Origin: Intrasporangiaceae bacterium
GTDB taxonomy: Bacteria > Actinomycetota > Actinomycetes > Actinomycetales > Dermatophilaceae
Direction of reading: 5' to 3'
NCBI GenBank assembly: GCA_021324575.1
Contig: JAJPIW010000050.1
Location: 1-32,764 of the forward strand
DNA: 32,764 bases
Part shown: positions 16,312 through 25,007 of the stretch, one piece after another
Numbering within the stretch: the stretch's first letter is position 1
How the letters are laid out: every line of letters starts with the position of its first letter
Notes under the pieces: generated by a model
What the model was told of the DNA's origin: nothing
Database searches by the model: none
Seen by the model: only the letters and a program-made list of their open reading frames with translations
Made by a program: the position numbers and the translations under genes

Positions 16312-17154
16312 ATGTCCACCACTGCCTCATCCGTCCCGGTCGGCGGGTTCGACCTGTCCACCCGTCCGGCGCCGCGCTTCGGTGGCCTCAACCGGACCAT
16401 CCTGTTCATCGAGCTCCGCCGGGTGCTGCGCAACAAGCGGACGGTGATCTTCACCCTGATCTTCCCCGTCGTGATGTTCCTGTTCATCAGCAGCACCATC
16501 CCGGCCGGTGAGGAGTCGATGGGCACGAACGTCCTGGCCAACGTCGGCGCCTACATCATGGTCAGCATGGCCGTCTACGGCGCCGTCATGGCCACGACGG
16601 CCGCAGGGGCCTCGGTCTCCATCGAGCGGGCCGCCGGCTGGAGCCGGCAGCTGCGGCTCACGCCGCTCAGCCCCACGGCATACATCCTGCTCAAGGCGCT
16701 CATGGCCCTCATCGTGGGCGTCCTCGCGACCCTGGTGACCTTCGCCGTCGCGGCGCTCACCCACAAGGCGCACATCCCCGACGCGACGGTGTGGCTGCAG
16801 TGCGGACTGATCATCATCGGCGGGGCGCTCGTCTTCGCCGCGTTCGGCCTGTTCATGGGCTACCTGCTGCCGGCCGAGAACGCCATGCAGTTCCTCGGCC
16901 CGATCCTCGCGCTGCTGTCCATCTTCGGCGGCATCTTCACCGGACCGCTCAGCACGGACTCGACCTTCGGCAAGATCGCCCAGTTCACCCCGATCTACGG
17001 CCTCGGCCAGATCGCGCACTGGCCGCTCACGCTCACCACGTCCGGCGGTCACGACGCCTTCAAGATGGCCTGGGTCGTCAACCTGCTCGTCTGGGCGCTC
17101 GTCTTCGTGGCCGGTGCCACCTGGCGGTTCCGCAAGGACACGGCGCGGGTCTGA
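16312..17154 (+). CDS. ABC-2 type exporter permease
   Basis: A 280-residue membrane subunit with six hydrophobic helices after a cytoplasmic N-terminus carrying RRVLRNKRTVIFTLIFPVVMF, the usual ABC-2 entry helix. Later helices include ILLKALMALIVGVLATLVTF and FLGPILALLSIFGGIFTGPL. It starts 2 bases after the ATPase gene's stop, with GAGGAG at 16296-16301. With the ATPase it should form a lipid or peptide/drug exporter; the substrate is not evident. The two-component genes that follow probably control it, as in BceAB- or Lia-like arrangements. Confidence 0.93.
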   Translation: MSTTASSVPVGGFDLSTRPAPRFGGLNRTILFIELRRVLRNKRTVIFTLIFPVVMFLFISSTIPAGEESMGTNVLANVGAYIMVSMAVYGAVMATTAAGASVSIERAAGWSRQLRLTPLSPTAYILLKALMALIVGVLATLVTFAVAALTHKAHIPDATVWLQCGLIIIGGALVFAAFGLFMGYLLPAENAMQFLGPILALLSIFGGIFTGPLSTDSTFGKIAQFTPIYGLGQIAHWPLTLTTSGGHDAFKMAWVVNLLVWALVFVAGATWRFRKDTARV

Positions 17155-17160
17155 CCGACC

Positions 17161-17166
17161 TAGAGT
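17161..17166 (+). promoter_or_regulatory. Candidate -10 element for the histidine kinase gene
   Basis: TAGAGT lies 6 bases upstream of the kinase ATG (17173), in the 18-bp gap after the permease. It matches TAnnnT and would yield a leaderless message separate from the ABC operon. No good -35 is seen, so readthrough from the ABC genes may dominate. Confidence 0.35.
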
Positions 17167-17172
17167 TGCCCC

Positions 17173-18489
17173 ATGCGTCTCTCGCGTGACGGACGGAATG
17201 CCGACCCGGCGTCGGACATTCCGTTCGTCACGCTCTTCTTCGCCGGCATCTGGCTGGTCTACCTCTTCGACCCGATCGCCAAGGCCTGGGACCTTCGGCA
17301 CACGACCCGGGGGATCGTCGGGCTCGTCGCGGTCATCGCCTTCGCCGGGGTCTACCTGTGGCACTTCTACCGGGCCCGCGCCTACTCCTGGGGCCGCTAC
17401 GACCCGGGCGCGCGCCTCGACCCGCCCTCGCACCGGATGATCCGGTATGCCGTGAACCTCGCCCTCTCGATGACGACCATCCTCGCCATCGGGCAGAAGG
17501 GCACGACGACGTGGGTGTTCCTCGCCGTGGCCGGGCTGTGGACGTTCTCGATGCCGGTTGCCTTCGGCCTCGCCGCCTCGCTGGCCGCGGCCTACGAGCT
17601 GCTCGCCTACCACGTCGAGGGTTGGACGAGGGACAGCAGCGTCAGCCTGTCCATCGCGCTGGCCGTCTTCGCCGTCGGGGGCGGCATCATCGCCTCTCGT
17701 CGGCAGAAGGACCTGTCCGCCGTCCGGCGCGAGAACGCCCGGCTCATGGTCGAGGAGGAGCGCAACCGGATGGCCCGCGACCTGCACGACATCCTCGGCC
17801 ACTCACTCACCGTCATCACGGTCAAGGCCGAACTCGCCGGACGCCTCATCGAGGTGGCGCCGGAGCGAGCCAAGGCCGAGATCGATGCGCTGGAAACCCT
17901 TGCGCGAGAAGCACTTTCGGACGTCAGGCATGCCGTTGAAGGGTTCCGGGAGATCTCGCTGACCGGCGAGCTGGCCCGCGCCCGCGAGGCCCTGAAGACA
18001 GCCGGGATCGAGCCGCGCCTGCCCCGGGCCGTCGAGGCCGTGCCGACCGACCTGCGGGAGCTGTACGCCTGGGGGGTGCGCGAGGGGGTCACCAACGTGA
18101 TCCGGCACAGCCGCGCGACGACCTGCACGATCGTCCTCGACGCGACGGGCCTGCGGATCACCGACAACGGCTCCGGTGCCCACGACCACAACGACGTCGG
18201 CGGTGGCAACGGTCTGCGCGGGCTCCGCGAGCGGGCGGCGGCGGTGGGAGGCACCGTCGCGACGCGCATCCTGGACACCGGCTTCGAGGTCCACGTCTCG
18301 GCACCCAGGATCAGCGCGCTCGGAGCCGTCGGGTCCAGCCGGGCCGGCGATGCCGTCGGCACCTCCGGCCTCGCTGACACCTCCGGCAGCGCCGGTTCGA
18401 TCGGCTCAGCCGGCTCAGCCGGCTCAGCCGGCGTGTTCGACAGCACCGGAGGGCTGCTCGGCGGAACCGGGTCGGTGGTCCACCCGTGA
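17173..18489 (+). CDS. Sensor histidine kinase, DesK/NarX-like (HisKA_3)
   Basis: A 438-residue membrane kinase. About five hydrophobic segments occupy residues 15-175; no large extracellular domain is seen, so it may sense membrane state or the transporter. The phospho-acceptor is His205 in RDLHDILGH. The ATPase domain has GVREGVTNVIRHSRA (N-box, about 300), ITDNGSGA and GGGNGLRGLRERAAAVGG. After residue 375 the tail is low complexity Gly/Ser/Ala, built partly of repeats. The next gene begins inside its stop (GTGA). A stretch at 17881-17945 has codon use unlike the rest. Cognate regulator: 18486-19094. Confidence 0.92.
   Translation: MRLSRDGRNADPASDIPFVTLFFAGIWLVYLFDPIAKAWDLRHTTRGIVGLVAVIAFAGVYLWHFYRARAYSWGRYDPGARLDPPSHRMIRYAVNLALSMTTILAIGQKGTTTWVFLAVAGLWTFSMPVAFGLAASLAAAYELLAYHVEGWTRDSSVSLSIALAVFAVGGGIIASRRQKDLSAVRRENARLMVEEERNRMARDLHDILGHSLTVITVKAELAGRLIEVAPERAKAEIDALETLAREALSDVRHAVEGFREISLTGELARAREALKTAGIEPRLPRAVEAVPTDLRELYAWGVREGVTNVIRHSRATTCTIVLDATGLRITDNGSGAHDHNDVGGGNGLRGLRERAAAVGGTVATRILDTGFEVHVSAPRISALGAVGSSRAGDAVGTSGLADTSGSAGSIGSAGSAGSAGVFDSTGGLLGGTGSVVHP
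18402..18428. repeat. Three 9-bp tandem units in the kinase tail
   Basis: CGGCTCAGC occurs three times without interruption, encoding Gly-Ser-Ala steps in the disordered C-terminal tail of the histidine kinase. Copy change would be in frame. Confidence 0.85.
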
Positions 18490-19094
18490 CGATCTCCGTC
18501 GTCCTCGTCGACGACCAGGCCCTCGTCCGCGGTGCCCTCGCGGCCCTGCTCGACCTCGAGCTCGACCTCACGGTCGTGGGGGAGGCCGCAAGCGGTGACG
18601 AGGTCCTCGCGCTCGTCCGTCGCACCCGCCCGGACGTGGTTCTCATGGACGTCGACATGCCCGGCATGGACGGCATCGAGGCGACCGCCCTGGTCCGCGC
18701 CGAGTTCCCCGCGACCCAGGTCCTCATCGTCACGACCTTCGGCCGCCCCGGCTACCTCCGCAAGGCGCTGCTCGCCGGGGCGGCCGGCTTCGTCGTCAAG
18801 GACACGCCCGCCCGTCAGCTCGCCGACGCCGTCCGACGCGTCCACGGCGGGATGCGGGTCGTCGACCCGGCCCTGTCCGCCGACTCCCTCATCGCCGGCG
18901 AGTCCCCGCTCACGCCCCGCGAGACCGAGGTGCTCCGGGCCGCGGCCGACGGCGGCAGCAACTCCGACATCGCCAAGGCGGTCCACCTCTCCGAGGGCAC
19001 GGTTCGCAACCACCTCTCCTCGGCCATCGGCAAGACGATGGCGCGCAACCGGGCCGACGCCGTCCGGATCGCCGAGGAGAGCGGCTGGCTCTGA
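18486..19094 (+). CDS. Response regulator, NarL/LuxR family
   Basis: A 202-residue regulator. The receiver domain has acidic pocket DD (9-10), phospho-acceptor Asp55 in VVLMDVDMPGMDG and conserved Lys in FVVKDTP near 104. A LuxR-type helix-turn-helix follows from about 139: LTPRETEVLRAAADGGSNSDIAKAVHLSEGTVRNHLSSAIGKTMARNR. The GTG start overlaps the kinase stop by four bases, so they are a coupled pair. It resembles DesR-like regulators that control adjacent ABC exporters. A palindrome CTCGCGAG lies at 19117-19124, shortly after its end. Confidence 0.95.
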   Translation: MTISVVLVDDQALVRGALAALLDLELDLTVVGEAASGDEVLALVRRTRPDVVLMDVDMPGMDGIEATALVRAEFPATQVLIVTTFGRPGYLRKALLAGAAGFVVKDTPARQLADAVRRVHGGMRVVDPALSADSLIAGESPLTPRETEVLRAAADGGSNSDIAKAVHLSEGTVRNHLSSAIGKTMARNRADAVRIAEESGWL

Positions 19095-19185
19095 GGCCTG
19101 CGCCGGAGGAAAGTTGCTCGCGAGAGCCAACCGACCGGCATACCTGCGCGTTTGTACAGGTGGAGGCAGGCCACGAGGAGGTGTC

Positions 19186-19692
19186 ATGCGCGCGCAGGTC
19201 GACCCCGAGTTCGCCTCGTACGTCGCGGCGCGACAACACCAGTTCCTGCGGGTGGCGTTCCTCGTGTGCGGCGACCGACGGCTCGCCGAGGACCTCCTCC
19301 AGGAGGCGTTCGTCAAGCTGGCGCTGCGGTGGGACAAGATCCGCGCCGAGAACCCCGACGGCTTCGTCCGGACCGTCCTCTACCGCGACGCCGTGTCGGC
19401 CTGGCGACACCGGCGCCGCGAGGTGCTCGTCGACGTCGTCCCCGAACATCGTCGTCGTGGCGAGGAGCCCGACAGGAGCACGATGCGCATCGACCTGCTC
19501 GGCGCGCTCGACACCCTCACCGCCAAGCAGCGCGCCGTGGTGGTCCTGCGCTACTTCGAGGACCGTTCGGTCGCCGAGGCGGCCGACGCCCTCGGGGTGA
19601 GCGAGGGGACCGTCAAGAGCCAGACGTATGCCGCGCTGGACCGGCTGCGTGCCGTCATCCCCGGCTACGTCGGCCAGGAGGAGGAACGATGA
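19186..19692 (+). CDS. SigE-family ECF RNA polymerase sigma factor
   Basis: A 168-residue sigma factor of the actinobacterial SigE-family (SigE70-type) ECF group. Region 2 spans about residues 8-75 (QFLRVAFLVCGDRRLAEDLLQEAFVKLALRW). Region 4 runs from about 100: DTLTAKQRAVVVLRYFEDRSVAEAADALGVSEGTVKSQTYAALDRLR. It has GAGGAGG 4 bases before ATG 19186. Its last bases overlap the start of the following membrane-protein gene. I find no anti-sigma zinc motif next door, so the mode of control is open. Confidence 0.94.
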   Translation: MRAQVDPEFASYVAARQHQFLRVAFLVCGDRRLAEDLLQEAFVKLALRWDKIRAENPDGFVRTVLYRDAVSAWRHRRREVLVDVVPEHRRRGEEPDRSTMRIDLLGALDTLTAKQRAVVVLRYFEDRSVAEAADALGVSEGTVKSQTYAALDRLRAVIPGYVGQEEER

Positions 19693-20975
19693 CCCGCGAC
19701 CAGCTGGGCGACCTGCTCGCGCAGGTGAGCAGTGGCATCGACGAGGTCGACTTCGTCGACGCGGCCTGGTCCGGCGCGCGTCGCCGTCAGCAGCGCCGAC
19801 GTCGTGGCGTCCTCGCCGTGGTGGCCGGTGCGGCCGCCGCTGCTGTCGTCATCACCCAGGCGCCCGGACGCAGCGAGGCCCCGACCCCCGGCCAGTCCCG
19901 GACCGGCAGCAACGCCTCGCGCCCGCCCAGCACGCCGACCGCCAGGGACTGGACGGCCAGGCCCGGCAAGCTCGCCGACGGCACGACCTTCGTCGTCGGC
20001 CCCACTCCCGACCAGATCCCCGGTCTGACCGAGCTGCGGCCCGGCCTGCCCTCGATCATCGGCTGGACGGGGTCGCCGCAGCCGGTCACCGGGTCCAGCC
20101 AGCACGTCGTCGCGGTGCTGGCGCAGGACCTCGGCGGGGGCGGCTTCCTGCCCGTGCTCCTGCTCCAGGACGACCGGACCCGGACCCAGTCCTATGCCGT
20201 GGTCCAGGCCGTCGTCACGGCGGTCGACCACGAGACGGTCATGGGGGAGCCCAACGCCCCGATCGACCTGCGCGCCATCAGCCCGGACGGAACGAGGGTC
20301 GCCGTCGTCCAGGACACCAACGTCCTCGTCGTGGACGTCCGCGCAGGCACCGTCAACCGGTTCCCGCTCCCCACGGCCGCTCACCCCGACGAGGTTCCCA
20401 CCGGGGGCGGCTTCACCGACGCTGGTCAGGTCGTCATCACCTCCGACCAGCGCCCACTGTCGATGAACCCCGCGACCGGCGCCGTCACCCGGCTGCTCCG
20501 CGGCGCTGTCCCTGACATCGTCCAGCTCACCGACAACGGGGGCGCGCTCGCTCTCGCGACGACCCACCCGGACGGCAACGTGGACTCCTCGACACGCATC
20601 TCGCTCGGCCTCTCCTCGCTGTGGGGGCAGTCGACGGCCAACTTCGGGTGGGTGGCCCGCGGTGGCTTCCCGCCGCAGGACCTCGAACCCACCAGCCGCC
20701 CTGCTCTCAACGGGCTCTTCGTCGTAGCGCGGGACCGCAGCCAGCGGGTGATCCTCACCGTCGACGACGGCATGGACACGGTCAAGGGCGCGATCCGGGC
20801 ACTCGGCTGGGCCGACTACGACTGCCTGTTCACATACTCCAACCAGGGCCACACGTGGGTGCTGGCCTTCGACCCGCGCAGCAACAAGGTCTACCGGGTC
20901 AGCCAGGTCCTGCCGACTGTCGTCGGGGTCGGTCAGCCGGGGCCGACGATGGCGATCCGGCTCGCCAACCCGTAG
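19689..20975 (+). CDS. Single-pass membrane protein cotranscribed with the sigma factor
   Basis: A 428-residue protein: about 38 residues inside, with a basic RRRQQRRRR run, one membrane helix (about 39-57, LAVVAGAAAAAVVI), then a Pro/Ser/Thr linker and an exported domain of about 330 residues. The outer part has repeated beta-propeller-like phrases (AISPDGTRVAVVQDTNVLVVDVRAG, LSMNPATGAVTRL) but I cannot assign a family. The topology fits an anti-sigma or accessory factor for the SigE-family protein; no HxxxCxxC zinc motif is present. The ATG overlaps the sigma stop with GGAGGAGG just upstream. Confidence 0.88.
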   Translation: MTRDQLGDLLAQVSSGIDEVDFVDAAWSGARRRQQRRRRGVLAVVAGAAAAAVVITQAPGRSEAPTPGQSRTGSNASRPPSTPTARDWTARPGKLADGTTFVVGPTPDQIPGLTELRPGLPSIIGWTGSPQPVTGSSQHVVAVLAQDLGGGGFLPVLLLQDDRTRTQSYAVVQAVVTAVDHETVMGEPNAPIDLRAISPDGTRVAVVQDTNVLVVDVRAGTVNRFPLPTAAHPDEVPTGGGFTDAGQVVITSDQRPLSMNPATGAVTRLLRGAVPDIVQLTDNGGALALATTHPDGNVDSSTRISLGLSSLWGQSTANFGWVARGGFPPQDLEPTSRPALNGLFVVARDRSQRVILTVDDGMDTVKGAIRALGWADYDCLFTYSNQGHTWVLAFDPRSNKVYRVSQVLPTVVGVGQPGPTMAIRLANP

Positions 20976-21006
20976 TCGTGGGTTCGGTCAGGTTGCCGTA
21001 TGCCGG

Positions 21007-21831
21007 TCACTCACCTGTCGCGACCGGCCGGCTCGGGTCGGCGATCCACTCGCTCCACGAACCGACGAAAACCGTTGCCTCGACACCGATCTCGCCGAGT
21101 GCCAGGGCGGCCTGCGCGGCAGTGACGCCCGAGCCGCAGCTCGTCCCCACCGGGATGCCGGCGCGGGCTCCCGCGGCCTCGGCGTATGCCGTGAGGTCGG
21201 CTCGGGCCCGGAAGCGGCCGTCGTCGGCGAGGTAGCCGGCGGCAGGTGCGTTCACGGCATACGGGATGTGTCCGGCGACCGCGTCGATCGGCTCGGTCTC
21301 CCCGCGGAACCGCTCGGGCGACCGCACGTCGAGCAGGATCCCGTCGCGTGCCACCCGCGCGGCATCCTCGACCTCGAGGACGGGGAGCTGCCCGGGTCGT
21401 GCGACGAAGGCCGACGGCGACACGACCGGGACGTCGGTGGTCACCGCGTGGCCGGCAGCCTGCCAGCCCGCGAGGCCGCCGTCGAGCACGCGCACGTCGG
21501 GAATCCCGAAGTACCGCAACGTCCACCACGCGCGAGCCGCCGACAGCGAGGTGCGCTGGTCGTAGACCACCACAGCGGAGTCCGCGTCGACCCCGACGCG
21601 GCGAATGGCCGTCTCGAAGACCGCAGGGTCGGGGAGCGGGTGCCGACCGCGAGGCCCGGGTGGCCCAGCCAGGTCATGGTCCAGGTCGACGAACGGCGCG
21701 CCGGGCAGGTGGGCAGCGGCATACAGCTGCGCTCCCGGCGTCCCGACGAGGTTGTACTGGACGTCCAGCACGGTCACCCCGCCGGTGTCCAGGAGGGCCG
21801 CGAGTTCGGTGGCGGAGACGAGGGCGGTCAT
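21007..21831 (-). CDS. Sulfurtransferase, two rhodanese domains
   Basis: A 274-residue thiosulfate/3-mercaptopyruvate sulfurtransferase, cytoplasmic. The inactive N-terminal rhodanese domain includes DLDHDLAGPPGPRGRHPLPD and VVVYDQRTSLSAARAWWTLRYFG. The catalytic domain includes LLDVRSPERFRGETEPIDAVAGHIP and the active loop CGSGVTA with Cys232. CGSGV-type loops are usual for mercaptopyruvate sulfurtransferases, so that is somewhat favoured over thiosulfate. ATG 21831 is chosen over a TTG at 21843. It is divergent from the Dus gene with a 47-bp gap and converges on the gene ending at 20975. Confidence 0.93.
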   Translation of the reverse strand: MTALVSATELAALLDTGGVTVLDVQYNLVGTPGAQLYAAAHLPGAPFVDLDHDLAGPPGPRGRHPLPDPAVFETAIRRVGVDADSAVVVYDQRTSLSAARAWWTLRYFGIPDVRVLDGGLAGWQAAGHAVTTDVPVVSPSAFVARPGQLPVLEVEDAARVARDGILLDVRSPERFRGETEPIDAVAGHIPYAVNAPAAGYLADDGRFRARADLTAYAEAAGARAGIPVGTSCGSGVTAAQAALALGEIGVEATVFVGSWSEWIADPSRPVATGE

Positions 21832-21878
21832 GGCAGCAGTCAAGCAAAGCCGTCGAGCAGTGGGACAATCGGGCAGTC

Positions 21879-23093
21879 ATGTCTGCCACCGCTCTCGCCC
21901 CAGCTGTCGCCCCGATCCTCCCTCCCCTGCAGATCGGGCGGCACACCATCGCCTCGCCCGTCGTGCTCGCGCCGATGGCCGGGATCACCAACCGGGCGTT
22001 CCGCCGGCTGTGCCGGGAGTACGGCGACTCGGGGCTGACCGCCGGGGGCGCGAGCGGCGCGACCTCGCTCTACGTCTCGGAGATGATCACCTCGCGGGCG
22101 CTCGTCGAGCGGACCCCGGAGTCGATGCGGCTCATCGAGCACGACCCGGCCGAGAACCCGCGCTCGGTGCAGCTCTACGGCGTCGACCCGGCCACCGTCG
22201 CCGCTGCCGTCCGGATGCTCGTCACCGAGGACCGCGCCGACCACATCGACCTCAACTTCGGCTGCCCCGTCCCCAAGGTGACTCGCAAGGGTGGGGGAGC
22301 GGCCCTGCCCTGGAAGCGTGACCTGTTCCGTGGGATCGTCGCCGGGGCGGTCCGGGAGGCCAGCCCGTATGCCGTGCCGGTCACCGTCAAGATGCGGGTC
22401 GGGATCGACGCCGACCACATCACCTACCTGGCGGCCGGCCGGGCCGCCGAGGAGGAGGGGGCCGCGGCCGTTGCCCTGCATGCGCGGACCGCCGCACAGG
22501 CCTACTCGGGCACCGCCGACTGGTCGCGGATCGCCCGGCTCAAGGAGGCGGTCACCTCCATCCCGGTCCTCGGTAACGGCGACATCTGGTCCGCCGAGGA
22601 TGCCGTCGAGATGGTCCGGCAGACCGGGTGCGACGGCGTCGTGGTGGGACGCGGCTGCCTGGGTCGGCCGTGGCTGTTCACCGACCTGGCCGCAGCCTTC
22701 GCCGGGTCGTCGGTCCGGGTGCAGCCCGACCTGCGCGAGGTGACCGACACGATGCGCCGGCACGCGGCATACCTCGTGGAGTTCTACGACGACGAGCTCA
22801 AGGGCTGCCGCGACATCCGCAAGCACATCGCCTGGTACCTCAAGGGTTTCCCGGCTGGGTCGACCGTGCGCAACCAGCTCGCGCTGGTCGACTCGTTGGC
22901 GGCGCTCGACGAGCTGATCGACTCGATGGACCTCTCGGCGCCGTGGCCGGGCGACGCCGCCGAAGGACAGCGCGGCCGGGCCGGCTCGCCGCGCGTCGTC
23001 GCGCTGCCCCACCGCTGGCTGGAGTCGCGCGACCTCGACTCCGCCCAGCGGGACGAGGTCGCCCAGGCCGAGCTGAGCGTCTCGGGCGGCTGA
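21879..23093 (+). CDS. dusB: tRNA-dihydrouridine synthase (DusB-like)
   Basis: A 404-residue FMN-dependent enzyme that reduces uridines in tRNA. The TIM barrel has VVLAPMAGITNRAFRRLC near residue 28, catalytic cysteine at about 129 in NFGCPVPKVTRKGGGAAL, and FMN-binding VLGNGDIWSAEDA and GVVVGRGCLGRPWLF. The C-terminal helical domain includes GCRDIRKHIAWYLKGFPAG, conserved in actinobacterial DusB-like proteins. Start ATG 21879 gives the usual N-terminal extension. Part of the conserved housekeeping backbone here; codon use is typical. Confidence 0.95.
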   Translation: MSATALAPAVAPILPPLQIGRHTIASPVVLAPMAGITNRAFRRLCREYGDSGLTAGGASGATSLYVSEMITSRALVERTPESMRLIEHDPAENPRSVQLYGVDPATVAAAVRMLVTEDRADHIDLNFGCPVPKVTRKGGGAALPWKRDLFRGIVAGAVREASPYAVPVTVKMRVGIDADHITYLAAGRAAEEEGAAAVALHARTAAQAYSGTADWSRIARLKEAVTSIPVLGNGDIWSAEDAVEMVRQTGCDGVVVGRGCLGRPWLFTDLAAAFAGSSVRVQPDLREVTDTMRRHAAYLVEFYDDELKGCRDIRKHIAWYLKGFPAGSTVRNQLALVDSLAALDELIDSMDLSAPWPGDAAEGQRGRAGSPRVVALPHRWLESRDLDSAQRDEVAQAELSVSGG

Positions 23094-23131
23094 CCGCACC
23101 GGCCGCCTCGTGGCGGGTCGTCCCCGCTGGC

Positions 23132-24076
23132 TCAGCCGGCGCCGGGGGCGAAGTGCACCAGCGATGCCGTCGCCACCAGCACGCCGAGGGCGAGCGCGAA
23201 CTCGGCACCGACCGCGACCGCGAAGGCGGTGATCGACGCCTCCGGTGCCGAGGCGTCGAGCGAGCTGACCGGACGGTGGCCGAGTCGGCTGGCATACCGC
23301 CGGCCGACGTTCCCCAGCAGCAGCATGGCGCCGAAGACCGCGACCTTGACGAGGAGTGCCTGGCCGTATGCCGTCGTCGCCAGCGCGTGGAGCGACCCGG
23401 CGATCGCGAGGGCGTGGAGGATGCCGGAGACGACGAGGGTGATGACACTGGCGATGGCGACCTGGGAGAACCGGGGCAGCACGGTGTGCAGGGCGTCGAG
23501 GTTCTGCCGCGGGACCAGGACCGAGGCGAGGCTGAGCAGGCCGCCGAGCCAGGCGGCGGTTGCGAGGAGGTGCAGGGAAGTCGCGATGACCTTCACGGCC
23601 ACCCACGACCCGCCCCACGCGTCGGACGACAGCACATAGGTGGTGATCATGCCGAGCTGCCAGAGCGAGATGGCCCCGCGGTGTGACCGCGAGGAGGCGA
23701 GGACGTCCTGGAGGAAGGCGACCCCGACGAACACCAGCGCTGCCCGGGCCAGGGCCAGCGCGCCGAGCCGACCGCCGAACGCGCCGAGGCCGACCTGCTC
23801 CACCGACACCGGGACGGCGACAACGGCGGTGAGGACGGTCAGGACCGCCCCCAGCCCGAGCAGTGCCCCGAACACCTGGACGACGCGACCCTCGGGCCAC
23901 AGCCAGGTGAGGAAGATCGAGGTGCCGACGAGGAGCACGAAGCCGAGGTAGGAACCCACCTGCAGTCCCCCGAGGACGACCGCCTTCCACGGCGCGAGGC
24001 TTCCGGGCAGGCCGTCAGACACCAGGGAGCCGACGGCGGGGACGTGCATCAGGACCGGGGTGAGGTGGGACGTCAC
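23132..24076 (-). CDS. CopD-domain multi-pass membrane protein
   Basis: A 314-residue membrane protein with about eight hydrophobic helices. The second half carries the copper-resistance D (CopD/YcnJ) pattern: SLHLLATAAWLGGLLSLASVLVP, with the conserved His and Trp, and later FSQVAIASVITLVVSGILHALA and QALLVKVAVFGAMLLLGNVGRR. Known members are linked to copper import or tolerance, but here no CopC or other copper gene is adjacent. The GTG start overlaps the stop of the upstream exported-protein gene. The two likely form an operon, with the surface genes divergent from 25008. Confidence 0.85.
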   Translation of the reverse strand: MTSHLTPVLMHVPAVGSLVSDGLPGSLAPWKAVVLGGLQVGSYLGFVLLVGTSIFLTWLWPEGRVVQVFGALLGLGAVLTVLTAVVAVPVSVEQVGLGAFGGRLGALALARAALVFVGVAFLQDVLASSRSHRGAISLWQLGMITTYVLSSDAWGGSWVAVKVIATSLHLLATAAWLGGLLSLASVLVPRQNLDALHTVLPRFSQVAIASVITLVVSGILHALAIAGSLHALATTAYGQALLVKVAVFGAMLLLGNVGRRYASRLGHRPVSSLDASAPEASITAFAVAVGAEFALALGVLVATASLVHFAPGAG

Positions 24077-24813
24077 GAGCCCCCCGGACCCGGCAGGTTG
24101 ACCTGGACGATCATCGTGGCCCGGTAGGCCTGCATCGGCCCCGCGGTCCGCCCGGTGGCCTCGGCCACCCCGCAGACCTGTTTGGTCTGCGGCAGGTCCG
24201 GGCAGGTGAGGTTGAGGACGTGGTCGCCGATGACCTGGACCACGACCGGTGTCGATGCCAGGTCCGGGGCAGCGATCGGACCGAGGACGAGCAGCGCGCG
24301 CCCGACCGGGGCGGGGTTGGAGCGCTCCTGGCCGCCGGACTCCTTGTAGCGCATGGTGAAGGACGTGACCGGCGCACCGAAGGAGATCGACTGGGCGACC
24401 TGGGTCAGCGTCTGCGGCATCGTGACCGGACCCTGGGCGGACTGCGCCTGCAGCTCGGTCACCACCGGCTTCAAGGCCTCGGTCGAGGCCAGCGGGGGTG
24501 CCGCGGCGGCCAGCCGGATGGTCAGCACCGGGGAGTCGAGCAGCACCTTCTCCTGCACGTCCAGTGTGCCGTCATTGTCGACCCGCGCGACGACGTTGAT
24601 TCCCGGGACGGTCAGCCCCGGTCCGGTCGTGCGCACTCGTGCAGTGGCGGCCCCGACCGGAGACGTCGCGCTGCCCGACGACCCGGCCGGAGAGGTGGAC
24701 GGGGCAGCTCTGGGAGGGGGTGTGGGTTTGCTGAGCGCGAAGACCGCCGCGACCGTGAGCACCGTTGCCGCGCCCAGGCTGGCGGTCCGCACGACGCGAC
24801 TGTCATGTGCCAC
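24073..24813 (-). CDS. Membrane-anchored exported protein of unknown family
   Basis: A 246-residue protein with a short basic start, one hydrophobic helix (about 10-27, TASLGAATVLTVAAVFAL) and no clear cleavage site or lipobox, so probably a type II anchor. A Pro/Ser/Thr-rich spacer follows. The outer domain contains VARVDNDGTLDVQEKVLLDSP, somewhat like the first strands of DUF2207-type domains, and two cysteines in a CPDLPQTKQVC segment that could pair. I do not recognise it otherwise. It leads a two-gene operon with the CopD-like gene and is divergent from the DUF4397/sortase pair. Confidence 0.8.
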   Translation of the reverse strand: MAHDSRVVRTASLGAATVLTVAAVFALSKPTPPPRAAPSTSPAGSSGSATSPVGAATARVRTTGPGLTVPGINVVARVDNDGTLDVQEKVLLDSPVLTIRLAAAAPPLASTEALKPVVTELQAQSAQGPVTMPQTLTQVAQSISFGAPVTSFTMRYKESGGQERSNPAPVGRALLVLGPIAAPDLASTPVVVQVIGDHVLNLTCPDLPQTKQVCGVAEATGRTAGPMQAYRATMIVQVNLPGPGGS

Positions 24814-24972
24814 ACCGTCCCCCTGTCCTGGACGCCGAAGGCCTGACTCTGGCCGTTCGGCCGACGAAAGCGCGTGGAGGGAGCGGATTCCCCGGCGGCC
24901 GGAGCAGCGCCGATGTTAGCATCCGCGAAGGCGAAGATATCCGGGATCTGTGCTGATTTGTCATATTTTGAT

Positions 24973-24986
24973 CGCCCTTCGGGGCG
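24973..24986 (+). promoter_or_regulatory. UUCG-tetraloop hairpin in the DUF4397 gene leader
   Basis: CGCCC-TTCG-GGGCG forms a perfect five-pair stem with an exceptionally stable UUCG loop, 21 bases upstream of the ATG at 25008. The DNA just before it (24940-24971) is unusually AT-rich for this genome and probably holds the promoter, for example around CATATT. The hairpin may protect the 5' end or attenuate transcription. The rest of the 194-bp gap (24814-25007) also contains GGCCGTTCGGCC (24851-24862), an inverted repeat. Confidence 0.5.
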
Positions 24987-25007
24987 CATGATTCCAGGGG
25001 TGGCTGT

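Noticed and set aside
24814-25007. The AT-rich leader of the DUF4397 gene as a known riboswitch
   Set aside because: Apart from one UUCG hairpin I could not match conserved elements of c-di-GMP, c-di-AMP, cobalamin or other classes.
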